A stretch of 64,000 nt of DNA from Longimycelium tulufanense (lineage in GTDB: Bacteria; Actinomycetota; Actinomycetes; Mycobacteriales; Pseudonocardiaceae): positions 1 to 64,000 of the forward strand of contig NZ_BMMK01000001.1 of assembly GCF_014645795.1 (NCBI RefSeq), read 5' to 3'. The notes beneath the pieces were generated by a model. The model saw only the letters and a program-made list of their open reading frames with translations, was not told the origin of the DNA and did not search any database. Of the stretch, positions 25,425 to 33,570 are shown piece by piece. The number at the start of each line of letters is the position of its first letter. Position 1 is the stretch's first letter. The translations under genes were made by a program, and so were the position numbers.

Positions 25425-26089
25425 TGCTCGGCGACATCGTCCAGTACCTCAGCGACCCGTTCAACCAGGACAGAATCCTCGGTTACCTTGGGGAGCACCT
25501 CCAGCTCTCCCTGCTGCCGCTGGTCATCGGGTTGGCGGCGGCGATCCCCCTGGGGTGGTTGGCCTCGCGTACCCGTTCGCTGCGGCTCACCCTGATGGGC
25601 ACGGCGAACGTGGTCTACACGATCCCGTCGCTCGCGCTCTTCGTCGTCCTTCCCGGCCTCATCGGTACCCAGATCACCGCGCCGATCAACGTGATTCTCG
25701 CGCTGAGCATCTACACCGCCGCGTTGCTGGTGCGACCGGTTGTCGACGCTTTGGACGCGGTGCCGGGTCACGTCATCGCGGCGGCCACCGCCATGGGGTA
25801 CCGACCGCTCCGGCGGTTCTTCGCCGTTGAGCTGCCGCTCTCGGTTCCCGTGCTGGCCGCCGGTGTGCGAGTGGCGTCGGTCAGCAACATCAGTCTGGTC
25901 AGTGTCGGCGCCCTGATCGGGACCGGCGGCCTGGGCGCGTTGTTCACCGGTGGCTTCCAGATCCGGTACCTACCGCCGATCATCGTCGGTATCGCCCTGA
26001 CGTTGTTGCTGGCGCTCGTCATGGACCTCCTGCTGGTCGGGCTGCGCCGGGCGCTGACGCCCTGGAGCCGGGTGGGAGGTGCCCACTGA
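25424..26089 (+). CDS. betaine/proline-type ABC importer, permease 1
   Basis: A 221-residue inner-membrane permease with about six hydrophobic segments and the BPD_transp_1 (EAA) loop near A-A-A-T-A-M-G-Y-R-P-L-R-R-F-F (residues about 122-136), where the ATPase docks. Start ATG 25424 overlaps the ATPase stop; AAGGAGG lies just upstream. TTG 25421 would add one residue. It pairs with the second permease in this operon to make an OpuCB/OpuCD-type heterodimer. Confidence 0.92.
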   Translation: MLGDIVQYLSDPFNQDRILGYLGEHLQLSLLPLVIGLAAAIPLGWLASRTRSLRLTLMGTANVVYTIPSLALFVVLPGLIGTQITAPINVILALSIYTAALLVRPVVDALDAVPGHVIAAATAMGYRPLRRFFAVELPLSVPVLAAGVRVASVSNISLVSVGALIGTGGLGALFTGGFQIRYLPPIIVGIALTLLLALVMDLLLVGLRRALTPWSRVGGAH

Positions 26090-26844
26090 TGTTGCAGGAG
26101 ATCCTGAGCTGGCTGACCGACCCCGCGCACTGGTCCGGGCCGGACGGCATCCCGCACCGGCTTCTCGAGCACCTGGGGTACACGGTGGTCGCCGCGTTGG
26201 CGGCGATCGCGATCGGTGTCCCGCTGGGCCTGTTCGTCGGGCACACCGGCCGGGGTGGCCTGGCGTTGGTGGGCCTGACCAACGGGATGCGCGCGCTGCC
26301 GACGTTGGGCCTGGTGACGTTCCTGTTCCTGGTTCTCGGGAGCACGCAGACGTCGACGCTGATCGCGCTCGTGGTGCTGGCGGTGCCGCCGGTGCTGGCA
26401 GGCACCTATGCCGGAGTGCAGGACACCCCCCGGGGCGTCGTGGATGCCGCGCAGGGCATGGGAATGACCGGTTGGCAGCGGTTGTGGCGGGTTGAGGTGC
26501 CCAACGCGACGCCGCTACTGCTTGGTGGCATCCGCAACGCTGTGCTGCAGCTGGTGGCGACAACCACTGTCGCCGCTTTCGTGGGGCTCGGGGGGCTTGG
26601 CCGGTACGTGCTCGACGGATTGCGCGTGTACGCATACCCGAAGGTGGCCGCGGGGGCGCTGCTGGTCGCGGCGCTCGCCGTGGTGTTGGACCTGTTGCTC
26701 GCCGGCTTGCAGCGGGTGATCGTGCCGCGCGGACTGCGGTTGGCGGCGGTGACCCGGCGCCGTGGCGGCGTCGCGCGGGAGCCGGAACGAGTGGGAACGG
26801 ACGTCGTGGCGGGTGCCGTGGCGAGGGAAGGGGCGAACGGATGA
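26089..26844 (+). CDS. betaine/proline-type ABC importer, permease 2
   Basis: The second permease (251 residues) again has six hydrophobic helices and an EAA-type loop (DAAQGMGMTGWQRLWRVEVP). Its start overlaps the preceding stop (TGATG at 26087-26091). The last 40 residues are a cytoplasmic, Arg/Glu-rich tail (TRRRGGVAREPERVG) longer than usual. Together with the first permease and ATPase it forms the membrane complex that takes up betaine-like compatible solutes. Confidence 0.92.
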   Translation: MLQEILSWLTDPAHWSGPDGIPHRLLEHLGYTVVAALAAIAIGVPLGLFVGHTGRGGLALVGLTNGMRALPTLGLVTFLFLVLGSTQTSTLIALVVLAVPPVLAGTYAGVQDTPRGVVDAAQGMGMTGWQRLWRVEVPNATPLLLGGIRNAVLQLVATTTVAAFVGLGGLGRYVLDGLRVYAYPKVAAGALLVAALAVVLDLLLAGLQRVIVPRGLRLAAVTRRRGGVAREPERVGTDVVAGAVAREGANG

Positions 26845-27722
26845 GGCGCACGTTGGCCGTGGTGGGGGCGATCGCGGCGTTGGTACTGACCGCCTGTGGG
26901 GACCCGACCAAGGGTGGGGCGGGTGGAGGCGGCGCCATCGTCGTCGGCTCGGCGGACTTCGCCGAGAACGAGCTGTTGATGGAGCTCTACGCGGGTGCGT
27001 TGCGCTCGGCCGGAGCGCAGGTGGAGACGAAGCCGCGCATCGGCAGCCGCGAGGTGCTGGTGAGAGCGTTGCAGGACGGGTCGTTGACGGTGGTGCCGGA
27101 GTACACCGGCAACCTGCTCAACTATTTCGACAAGGACAACGCGGCCACGAAGCCTGACGACGTCTACGGCAGTCTCGAGCAGAAGGTTCCCTCCGGGTTG
27201 GCGGTGCTGGACAAGTCGCCGGCCGAGGACAAGGACGTGCTGGTCGTGACCAAGGAGACGGCGGAGCAGCAGGGCTTGCGCTCCATGGACGACCTCGGGC
27301 CGAAGTGCGGCCAGCTGGTGCTCGGCGCCGCGGGCGAGTGGAAGAGCCGGTGGGCGGAGCGGATCAAGACGCTCTACGGCTGCGAGTTCTCCGAGATCCG
27401 CACCACCGACGCGGGCGGACCGGTGACCGTGGACGCGTTGAAGTCGGGGCAGGTTCAGGTGGCGAATCTTTTCACCACCGCATCGGCGATCGACGAGAAC
27501 GGGTTCGTGAAGCTGGATGATCCGAAGCAGATGTACCCGGCGCAGAACGTGGTCCCGCTGGTTCGGCGCGACGCGCTGGACGACAAGGCCAAGCAGGCGG
27601 TGAACAACCTGTCGGCCAAGCTGACGACATATAAGCTGACCGAGCTGGTGAAGCGGGTCGAGGTCGACAAGGAGCCGGCACCGCGGGTGGCCCAGGAGTT
27701 CCTGAAGAACAACGGATACTGA
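26841..27722 (+). CDS. betaine/proline-type substrate-binding lipoprotein (ProX/OpuCC family)
   Basis: A 293-residue lipoprotein with signal peptide and lipobox LTAC (Cys19), then a type II periplasmic-binding fold (OpuAC family): SADFAENELLMELYAGAL, VVPEYTGNLLNYF, and the hinge-following NNLSAKLTTYKLTELVKRVE end. These residues are typical for quaternary-amine binders (betaine, choline, carnitine); the exact ligand cannot be read. The ATG at 26841 overlaps the stop of the second permease (ATGA). The operon ends with a strong terminator at 27823-27863. Confidence 0.93.
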   Translation: MRRTLAVVGAIAALVLTACGDPTKGGAGGGGAIVVGSADFAENELLMELYAGALRSAGAQVETKPRIGSREVLVRALQDGSLTVVPEYTGNLLNYFDKDNAATKPDDVYGSLEQKVPSGLAVLDKSPAEDKDVLVVTKETAEQQGLRSMDDLGPKCGQLVLGAAGEWKSRWAERIKTLYGCEFSEIRTTDAGGPVTVDALKSGQVQVANLFTTASAIDENGFVKLDDPKQMYPAQNVVPLVRRDALDDKAKQAVNNLSAKLTTYKLTELVKRVEVDKEPAPRVAQEFLKNNGY

Positions 27723-28303
27723 TCATCCGGCCTCCAGACGCGTCGATGTGTCGAGAACAGGCGCTCTGAGCCTTCGTCCGGGCGGTCGCGCCCGACCCGG
27801 CGCGTCGCGCGGTTGATCGCATCCGTGCGGGGGATAGTCCGATTTGGACTATCCCCCGCACGGCTGTTTCGATGCTTTCCATACATTACTTTTCTGTCAA
27901 CAGCTTTCGGGCGGTTGGAGACTGTTCGGCATACTGCGGTAACGGAATGTTCGAGCGCGTTCACCTTCCGTCGTCCCGGAACGTGACGGACACGGTTTCG
28001 CGCTGAAAGCCTGTGCTGGAACTCGTCGTGTCTCCGGTGGCCGGATACCGACGATCGGGGGTTGACGTACCCATCTCGAACGCACGCGGCCGAAGTCGGG
28101 CCAGGTAAAGATCGTCCGGATGTCGAGGGCTGATCCGCCGCGGGGCGCGCCCGTTCGATTATCAACTCGGGCTCGCTCCGTCACCTCGTACTTGTAACAA
28201 CAATCATCCGACGAACGGCGGGTGTTGCCGGTTGCCCGGGCTCACCATGCTTCCTCCCCACGTCGCGCAATCCGTGGCGCCCCTGCGCATATTGGAGTGA
28301 CGC
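27723..28303. other. 580-base gap before the M4 protease gene
   Basis: Holds the terminator at 27823-27863 in its first quarter. The remaining 440 bases have lower G+C and no convincing gene; open minus-strand frames here lack ribosome-binding sites and plausible protein sequence. It presumably contains the protease promoter. Confidence 0.5.
27823..27863 (+). terminator. strong terminator of the betaine-type ABC operon
   Basis: A perfect 18-bp inverted repeat (27823-27840 and 27846-27863) around the five-base loop GATTT, followed by CTGTTTC. It lies 100 bases after the binding-protein stop. Confidence 0.92.
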
Positions 28304-29944
28304 ATGAGAAACCCACGAGGTATAGCGCTCATCGGGGTGACTCTCGCCTTAGGTGTTGCTGCCACCATCGAGCCCGCCTTCGGTGATCCCCCGAAACTGT
28401 CCGATGTGGACGTTCAGGTCGATGATGCTGACCGGGTCCGCCAGGTCACGCCACGCACCCCGAGGTCCGCGCCGGAGGGACAGCAGGACCTCCGCTCGGC
28501 CGGCCAAGCCCACGCGGGACACCTCGCCCTGCGGTTCGACACGCGGGTGGGTGACCTGGAGGTCCGTAGCAGCCGATCGACTGGCGGCGGTGGGATCGTC
28601 AAACTGCAGCAGATTATCGACGGTGTTCCCGTTCTCGGTGGGCAGGTCGTCGAGGTGCTCGACAAGTCCGGCGCGTTGGTGTCCGCGCACGGCAAGGTTG
28701 CCCGGACGCGCGACGGAGCGTTTCCGGAGGACCGGGATGCGGCGGGAACGGGCGCCGCGCGGGCCGCGGTCGAGCGGGCGGCCCAGGACTCAGGCAACAG
28801 GACTGAGGATCTGCGTGCGGTCTCGACCGAGCCCTACTGGTACGACAAGAGTCTCTTCGAGGAGGGCGCTACCAGAGCCGCGGTTCCGGCGTTCCAGGTG
28901 ACCGTTGCCGGTGAACAGCCGGAGGATCTGTGGAGCGTCATCGTTGACGCCAACAAGAAGTCATCGCTGGCGTTCTGGTCGGAAACGCACGAGGCGCTGA
29001 ACAGGACGGTGTGCGATGCCAACCGGAGAATCATCGACAGCCGCTTTCCCTGGACGTTTGCCTGCGGCACGGCCTTCCAGATCAGCCGCAAGGAAGGGAA
29101 CGCCTCGTCCGCCATCGATGACGTCAACAAGGTCTACGACTTCTTTGGGGACACAGCGGAGTTCTACGCTGACAAGACCGGGCTCGACCTCACCAACCTG
29201 ATCGGCGTCGACCGCTGGGATGGCGCGGGTAAGGCACTGCGCGCAACTGTGCGGGCCTGCGCTCGCGTCGACGGGGAGGTGCACTGCCCGTGGCGGAACG
29301 CCTTCTGGCATCCGTTGGCACAGCAGATGGTCTTCGGGGAGGGCGTGAGCACCGATGACGTCGCCGGGCATGAACTCACGCACGGAGTCACCGAGCACCG
29401 CTCGGGTCTGGTGTACCGGGGGGAGCCGGGGGCGATCAACGAGGCGCTTTCCGACATCTTTGGCGAGTTCGTCGACCTGACCAACGGCAGCTCCGACGAC
29501 ACCGTCGCCAACCGTTGGAAGATCGGTGAAGGTTCCACGCTCGGTGTCATCCGGGATATGAAGAACCCGTCCGCCCACAACGACCCTGACCGCAAGGGGA
29601 GCGAGCTGTGGCACAAGAGGTTCGACACCCCACGGGAGAACAGCAGGTTCGTCCACATCAACAGCGGGGTGGGTAACAAGGCCGCCTTCCTGATCGCCGA
29701 CGGGGGCAGCTTCAACGGGCAGACCGTCGAGGGAATCGGCATCGACAAGTCAGCAGCCTTGTGGTGGACCGTTCAGAACATGCTGACCTCCAGCGCGGAC
29801 TATGCCGAGCTGGGCAAGGTCCTGAACACCGCCTGCAGGCAGAACGCGGCCGGCAGCGTTGCGGGCACGACCAGCGCCGACTGTGATCAGGTCGACAAGG
29901 CCGTGACCGCGACCGAGATGACGCGGGAGCTCCGCCGCCGCTAA
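28304..29944 (+). CDS. secreted neutral metalloprotease, M4 (thermolysin) family
   Basis: A 546-residue prepro-protease: signal peptide (about 1-27), FTP/PepSY-type propeptide to about residue 210 (LQQIIDGVPVLGGQVVEVLDKSGALVSAHG), then the M4 catalytic domain. Zinc ligands are HELTH at 356-360 and Glu380 in GAINEALSDIFGEF; the second-half motif HINSGVGNKAAFLIADGG contains the conserved Asn-Ser-Gly...Lys-Ala-Ala segment. Four cysteines occur in the mature half (VCDAN, FACGT, RACAR, VHCPW), consistent with disulfides. It is smaller than thermolysin-type proteases with extra C-terminal domains. ATG 28304 is preceded by TTGGAGTGACGC. Monocistronic, with a hairpin after the stop. Confidence 0.95.
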   Translation: MRNPRGIALIGVTLALGVAATIEPAFGDPPKLSDVDVQVDDADRVRQVTPRTPRSAPEGQQDLRSAGQAHAGHLALRFDTRVGDLEVRSSRSTGGGGIVKLQQIIDGVPVLGGQVVEVLDKSGALVSAHGKVARTRDGAFPEDRDAAGTGAARAAVERAAQDSGNRTEDLRAVSTEPYWYDKSLFEEGATRAAVPAFQVTVAGEQPEDLWSVIVDANKKSSLAFWSETHEALNRTVCDANRRIIDSRFPWTFACGTAFQISRKEGNASSAIDDVNKVYDFFGDTAEFYADKTGLDLTNLIGVDRWDGAGKALRATVRACARVDGEVHCPWRNAFWHPLAQQMVFGEGVSTDDVAGHELTHGVTEHRSGLVYRGEPGAINEALSDIFGEFVDLTNGSSDDTVANRWKIGEGSTLGVIRDMKNPSAHNDPDRKGSELWHKRFDTPRENSRFVHINSGVGNKAAFLIADGGSFNGQTVEGIGIDKSAALWWTVQNMLTSSADYAELGKVLNTACRQNAAGSVAGTTSADCDQVDKAVTATEMTRELRRR

Positions 29945-29959
29945 GAACCCGAGCAGGGG

Positions 29960-30000
29960 CGTGTGTGCCGGTCGTTCCGTCAGGGCGACCGGCGCACACG
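29960..30000 (+). terminator. terminator after the M4 protease
   Basis: Arms 29960-29974 and 29986-30000 are complementary over 15 bp with one G-U pair (CGTGTGTGCCGGTCG with CGACCGGCGCACACG), loop of 11 bases, then TCTTCT. It starts 15 bases after the stop codon. Confidence 0.85.
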
Positions 30001-30070
30001 TCTTCTGGCTACCGAAGACAAGCAGCTGCGTGCCGGGCCCTTCCGAGCCATAACCAGCGACGTCCGATGT

Positions 30071-30406
30071 TCAGTGGCTCCGCCCGGTGCTCTCCCGCTC
30101 GCCCATGGGACTCGTTCCATACTGTTCACGAATCGCGAACATCACCTCGGCGACCAACGCCCTGGCGGAACTTGCGGTCTCCAACAGGGCTTCCCGCTGG
30201 TTGGCGGGGCCGAGTTGTTCACGATGATGAATCAACCGAAGAATGTCGATCGTGCAGGACAAGGCGCTACCAGCGGCAGCGACGAGCGGGTCACGCCTGT
30301 CCTGGGACGCCGTCAACTTGGCGCGGGCATCCTCGATCGTAGACATGAGGTTCAGTAACGCATGATCTTCAACGACGTACCTGAGCACCTGCTTTACCTC
30401 TCTCAT
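30071..30406 (-). CDS. hypothetical helical protein
   Basis: A 111-residue, probably all-helical soluble protein (EVKQVLRYVVEDHALL, DPLVAAAGSALSCTIDILRL, LETASSARALVAEVMFAIRE). No family recognised. A TTG at 30421 would add five residues (MIFEH). It lies 280 bases downstream of the carbamoyltransferase-like gene on the same strand and in the same lower-G+C stretch, so it could belong to that cluster, but a promoter or terminator between them cannot be excluded. Confidence 0.55.
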   Translation of the reverse strand: MREVKQVLRYVVEDHALLNLMSTIEDARAKLTASQDRRDPLVAAAGSALSCTIDILRLIHHREQLGPANQREALLETASSARALVAEVMFAIREQYGTSPMGERESTGRSH

Positions 30407-30686
30407 GTGCTCGAAGATCAATGGATGTACGGGAGATCACTCAGGCAGCGACTCGGTCGCTAAAACCATGATCTGAAGGATGCAGAATCGAGATCGCAAC
30501 CGCGGCTGGAGATGCCCACATGCGGTCAGGGCCAGCCGTCACCATCTCGACATTTTGTTACGGATAACCAGTCCGCGGAATCTATCGGCTACCGGGAAGG
30601 AAGGCGTCTTCTTTTCGGTATGACCTGGCCATTATCTCCGTTTTTGATCAGCTGTTTTCGAGGGACTCGGGAGGCTTCCTTCTCCA

Positions 30687-31652
30687 CTACCTGGAGTACG
30701 CAGAACGTTCGAGGATCGCCATCGCGCTGGAGAGCTTCATTGCAGCCTGGGCCCAGGTGAGGGACCGATCTCCTTCGAGCACATCGGTGGACACCTCCTC
30801 GCCACGGCGAGCCGGAAGATCGTGCATGAAGACCGCTCCGGGCCACCGGCCGAGAAGTTTCTCGTCGACGTGGAAGGGGCGGAACTTCTCGCGCCACGCA
30901 GCATCGGCCTTCGTCGTTCCGGTGGTCTGCCATTGGGTCGTGTAAACAACGTGGATCTCGGAGGGCAGTCCCTCGTGTGAGTGGACCTGCCGGATGACGG
31001 TCTTGTTGTCACGCGCCCGCCCAGCCGCGACGTCGAGAACATCCTTGGGCAGGCCATAGGAGGCTGGCGTAAGCAGCGTCAGTTCACAGCCGCTGTACAG
31101 GGCCAATCCGTGCGCCAAGGCAACTGCGGTGTTGTTTCCCTCCCCGACATAGAGAACCTTCAGTCCGTCCACTACGCCGAAGTGTGCGAGCATCGTGGCG
31201 AGGTCGGACACTGCCTGCGAAGGGTGTTCCTGCTGCGCCATGGCATTGATGACCGGCAGGTCTCCGAAGCGGGACAGACAGCGGAGTTCGTCGAGTGGGC
31301 CGGCGGTACGGGCAACGAGCAGGTCCAACATCGCTCCCAGGATCCGGCCCGTGTCCTCAAGTGATTCGCCTGTGGCAAGCTGCAGGTCGTTCGGGCCGTA
31401 GCTGACCAGCTGGGCGCCGAGCCGCAGCGCTGCCGCACTGAAAGCCGTCCTTGTTCGTGTGGAAGTCTTGGTGAACAACAGCCCGACCACGCTGTCCCGC
31501 AGCGGGAACTCATGTTGACGTGGATCCGTGGCGAACTCGACCGACCGTCGAATCAGGCTGTCGAGCTGGCCCCGATCGACTTCGGCCAGTGAGAACAGAC
31601 CTCGCTCGCGCACCAGCGGTGGGACACCACGCTGCAGATCGACAATTTGCAA
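30687..31652 (-). CDS. ornithine carbamoyltransferase homologue with altered acceptor site
   Basis: A 321-residue member of the aspartate/ornithine carbamoyltransferase family. Carbamoyl-phosphate contacts are intact: FTKTSTRTRTAF near residues 58-69 and HPSQAVSDL in place of HPTQ...DL. YVGEGNNTAVAL matches the Asn-Asn region and FMHDLPARR matches the H-C-L-P-A box. But the ornithine-side loop, normally T-D-x-W-x-S-M-G, reads YTTQWQTTG: the Asp and the Ser-Met are replaced, so the acceptor is probably not ornithine. The gene follows lysE, sbnB and sbnA on the same strand. Beta-amino carbamoylation of 2,3-diaminopropionate, as proposed for VioL in viomycin biosynthesis, is the best inference. 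TTG 31652 follows TAGGAG; a longer frame to 31760 lacks support. Confidence 0.82.
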   Translation of the reverse strand: MQIVDLQRGVPPLVRERGLFSLAEVDRGQLDSLIRRSVEFATDPRQHEFPLRDSVVGLLFTKTSTRTRTAFSAAALRLGAQLVSYGPNDLQLATGESLEDTGRILGAMLDLLVARTAGPLDELRCLSRFGDLPVINAMAQQEHPSQAVSDLATMLAHFGVVDGLKVLYVGEGNNTAVALAHGLALYSGCELTLLTPASYGLPKDVLDVAAGRARDNKTVIRQVHSHEGLPSEIHVVYTTQWQTTGTTKADAAWREKFRPFHVDEKLLGRWPGAVFMHDLPARRGEEVSTDVLEGDRSLTWAQAAMKLSSAMAILERSAYSR

Positions 31653-31792
31653 GACACTACTCCTACTCGGTACCAGGCAGTATCGATGAGGCGAGCGGGG
31701 GAACGATGCCCAGGGAACCGGCGCCCGAGCATGCCACCGCTCGACCACGCGTCGCTTCACAGTTCGGGCAGGATGTCCCCGACCGAACGGTT

Positions 31793-32404
31793 CTAGTTAC
31801 TCCCTACAGCCGAGCTCGCGACAAGGGCCACGCCCAGGCCGCAAAGCGTTCCCCCCATGACCACGTCAAGAGTTCGCCGCCAGCGTTCCCGTTGAAAGAT
31901 GTTTCCGAGGCGGAGAACCAGGAACGCGTAAGCGAGCAGGCACACGAAACTTAGCGCGATGTGTATGGCGGCCAGCAAGAGCGACACCGTGAACGCGTGT
32001 TCGGTGTCGGTGATGAACTGGGGAAGGAATGAGGTGTAGAAAATTCCGACCTTGGGGTTGCCCAGGTTCGTGAACATGCCCTGGCGCCAACTGTTGGGCG
32101 TCTTCGAGTCATTGATCTCCGTCGGCTGGCGGGCAGACAGGATCGTCTTGACACCTAGGAAGATCAGGTAGGCCGCACCGACCACCTTGACCACCGTGAA
32201 CAGAGCCGTTGACGCGGCCAGTAACGCCGCGAGTCCGACCGCGGACAGCAGGGCCCAGACAGCGAGGCCGGAGCACACGCCGGCCGCACTGCGTAGGGCA
32301 CGGACGGCACCACCGGTCAACGCGTTCTTGACGACGACAAGGGTGTCCGCGCCCGGGGCGACCACTACTACCCCGGCGGCCGCGATGTAGCCCACGAGGT
32401 TCAT
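31793..32404 (-). CDS. LysE/RhtB-family amino-acid exporter
   Basis: A 203-residue membrane protein with six hydrophobic segments. The N-terminal motif VVVAPGADTLVVVKNAL is a variant of the P-G-P-D/N signature, and the central GMFTNLGNPKVGIFYTSFLP is typical of the family. LysE-type proteins export basic or hydrophilic amino acids. Placed between sbnB and the carbamoyltransferase homologue, it probably exports diaminopropionate or its carbamoyl derivative. AAAGGAGG lies upstream of ATG 32404. The 149-base gap to sbnB contains an imperfect inverted repeat (CCGGTT at 32500, AACCGG at 32528), so the operon may be partly attenuated there. Confidence 0.9.
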   Translation of the reverse strand: MNLVGYIAAAGVVVVAPGADTLVVVKNALTGGAVRALRSAAGVCSGLAVWALLSAVGLAALLAASTALFTVVKVVGAAYLIFLGVKTILSARQPTEINDSKTPNSWRQGMFTNLGNPKVGIFYTSFLPQFITDTEHAFTVSLLLAAIHIALSFVCLLAYAFLVLRLGNIFQRERWRRTLDVVMGGTLCGLGVALVASSAVGSN

Positions 32405-32553
32405 CGGAGCGTGGGCCTCCTTTCCCGCTGATCGTGACCATGATGGTGCCGCCTGACCTGATGGTCTCGGTGAGCTGCATGATCCTTGGAGCAGTGTGAC
32501 CGGTTGGCTCCGGTGCCGAGCGGCCGGAACCGGGACGCGGTCACTCGTGGCAG

Positions 32554-33570
32554 TTAGCTGTGGCTTCGCCAGCGCTCGGTTTCGTCAAAGAAGTCGGTGA
32601 TCTCCACCGCCAGACCCTCCTCAAGCGCCTTGCGATAGACGTGGTTGCCGACCGCGAGGTCGAGGACACCGAGGCCGAACGGGGAGAAGATCGTCGGCCG
32701 GTCGGTGTCAACGGTGACCTCACCGCACATGACCTGAGACAGCGTGCCGTCAATGAAGTCGCGGTGTCCGTACTTCTGTTCCGCCAGATGTGGAGACGTG
32801 TTGGCCGTCATGCAGTGATCGACGTCGTCAAGCACGTTTCGTGCGTTGAGGATCACCTCTGGGCCAAGGTCCCGCAGTGAGATGTTCAGTACGATTTGCC
32901 CGGCAACAAAGGAATCCGGTCGGGTCACGTGGGGTTTGCCGGCGGTCGTGGCGAAAACGACGACGTCCGCTCCCTTGAGCGTGGCCTCGACATTTTCGGC
33001 ACACACGGCTTCCTGTCCCTGGTTTCGTAGGTATTCGACGAGGGACGAGGAATACTGCGGGGAGTGGTCGTGGATCACGAAACGGTTGATCGACCATCCT
33101 TCGGCGAGAAAGAATTCGGAGATGTTTCTCGCGATAATTCCGGCGCCGATGACTGACACCGTACCGACCTGGGTTCCTCCGACTAGTTCGCGTGCCCCAA
33201 GGACGGCCGATGCGGCCGTGCGGGCAGCACTGATCTGGGACGCCTCCACGCACGCGAACGGGTATCCGGTCTCATAGCTGTTGAGCAGGAGTACGGCAGA
33301 GGCGCGAGGAACGTTCCGCTCGATGTTGTCCGGGAAACTGCCAATCCACTTCAGTCCCGCGACGTCGTGTTTTTCGCCGAGGTAGGCGGGAAGCGCGATG
33401 ATGCGTGCGTTCGGCTTCTCGGGGAACCGTAGGAAATAACTGTTCGGGTTAACCGAATGGCCGGTGTGGTGTGCAAGGTAAGTTTCGCGTACCAGTGCTA
33501 CGATCTCCGGCCTGGCGCGGGTGATGATGTCTCGAACGACTGGGCCCTTGATGACGTGGAAGGGAAACAT
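32554..33570 (-). CDS. sbnB: 2,3-diaminopropionate biosynthesis protein SbnB
   Basis: SbnB is an NAD-dependent dehydrogenase of the ornithine-cyclodeaminase/mu-crystallin family: it oxidatively hydrolyses N-(1-amino-1-carboxy-2-ethyl)-glutamate, made by SbnA, to L-2,3-diaminopropionate and 2-oxoglutarate. This 338-residue protein (S. aureus SbnB is 336) has the substrate region RIIALPAYLGEKHDVAGLKW and IGSFPDN, the Rossmann loop SVIGAGIIARN, and ends in the family-typical DLAVGNHVYRKALEEG. Its ATG overlaps the sbnA stop (TGATG at 33568-33572). The pairing with SbnA distinguishes it from ornithine cyclodeaminase. A second frame open upstream to 34155 is only the shadow of sbnA. Confidence 0.92.
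   Translation of the reverse strand: MFPFHVIKGPVVRDIITRARPEIVALVRETYLAHHTGHSVNPNSYFLRFPEKPNARIIALPAYLGEKHDVAGLKWIGSFPDNIERNVPRASAVLLLNSYETGYPFACVEASQISAARTAASAVLGARELVGGTQVGTVSVIGAGIIARNISEFFLAEGWSINRFVIHDHSPQYSSSLVEYLRNQGQEAVCAENVEATLKGADVVVFATTAGKPHVTRPDSFVAGQIVLNISLRDLGPEVILNARNVLDDVDHCMTANTSPHLAEQKYGHRDFIDGTLSQVMCGEVTVDTDRPTIFSPFGLGVLDLAVGNHVYRKALEEGLAVEITDFFDETERWRSHS

Noticed and set aside
32554-33570. Annotation of sbnB as ornithine cyclodeaminase
   Set aside because: Same superfamily, but overlap with sbnA and length of 338 residues fit SbnB; proline formation would not explain the neighbours.
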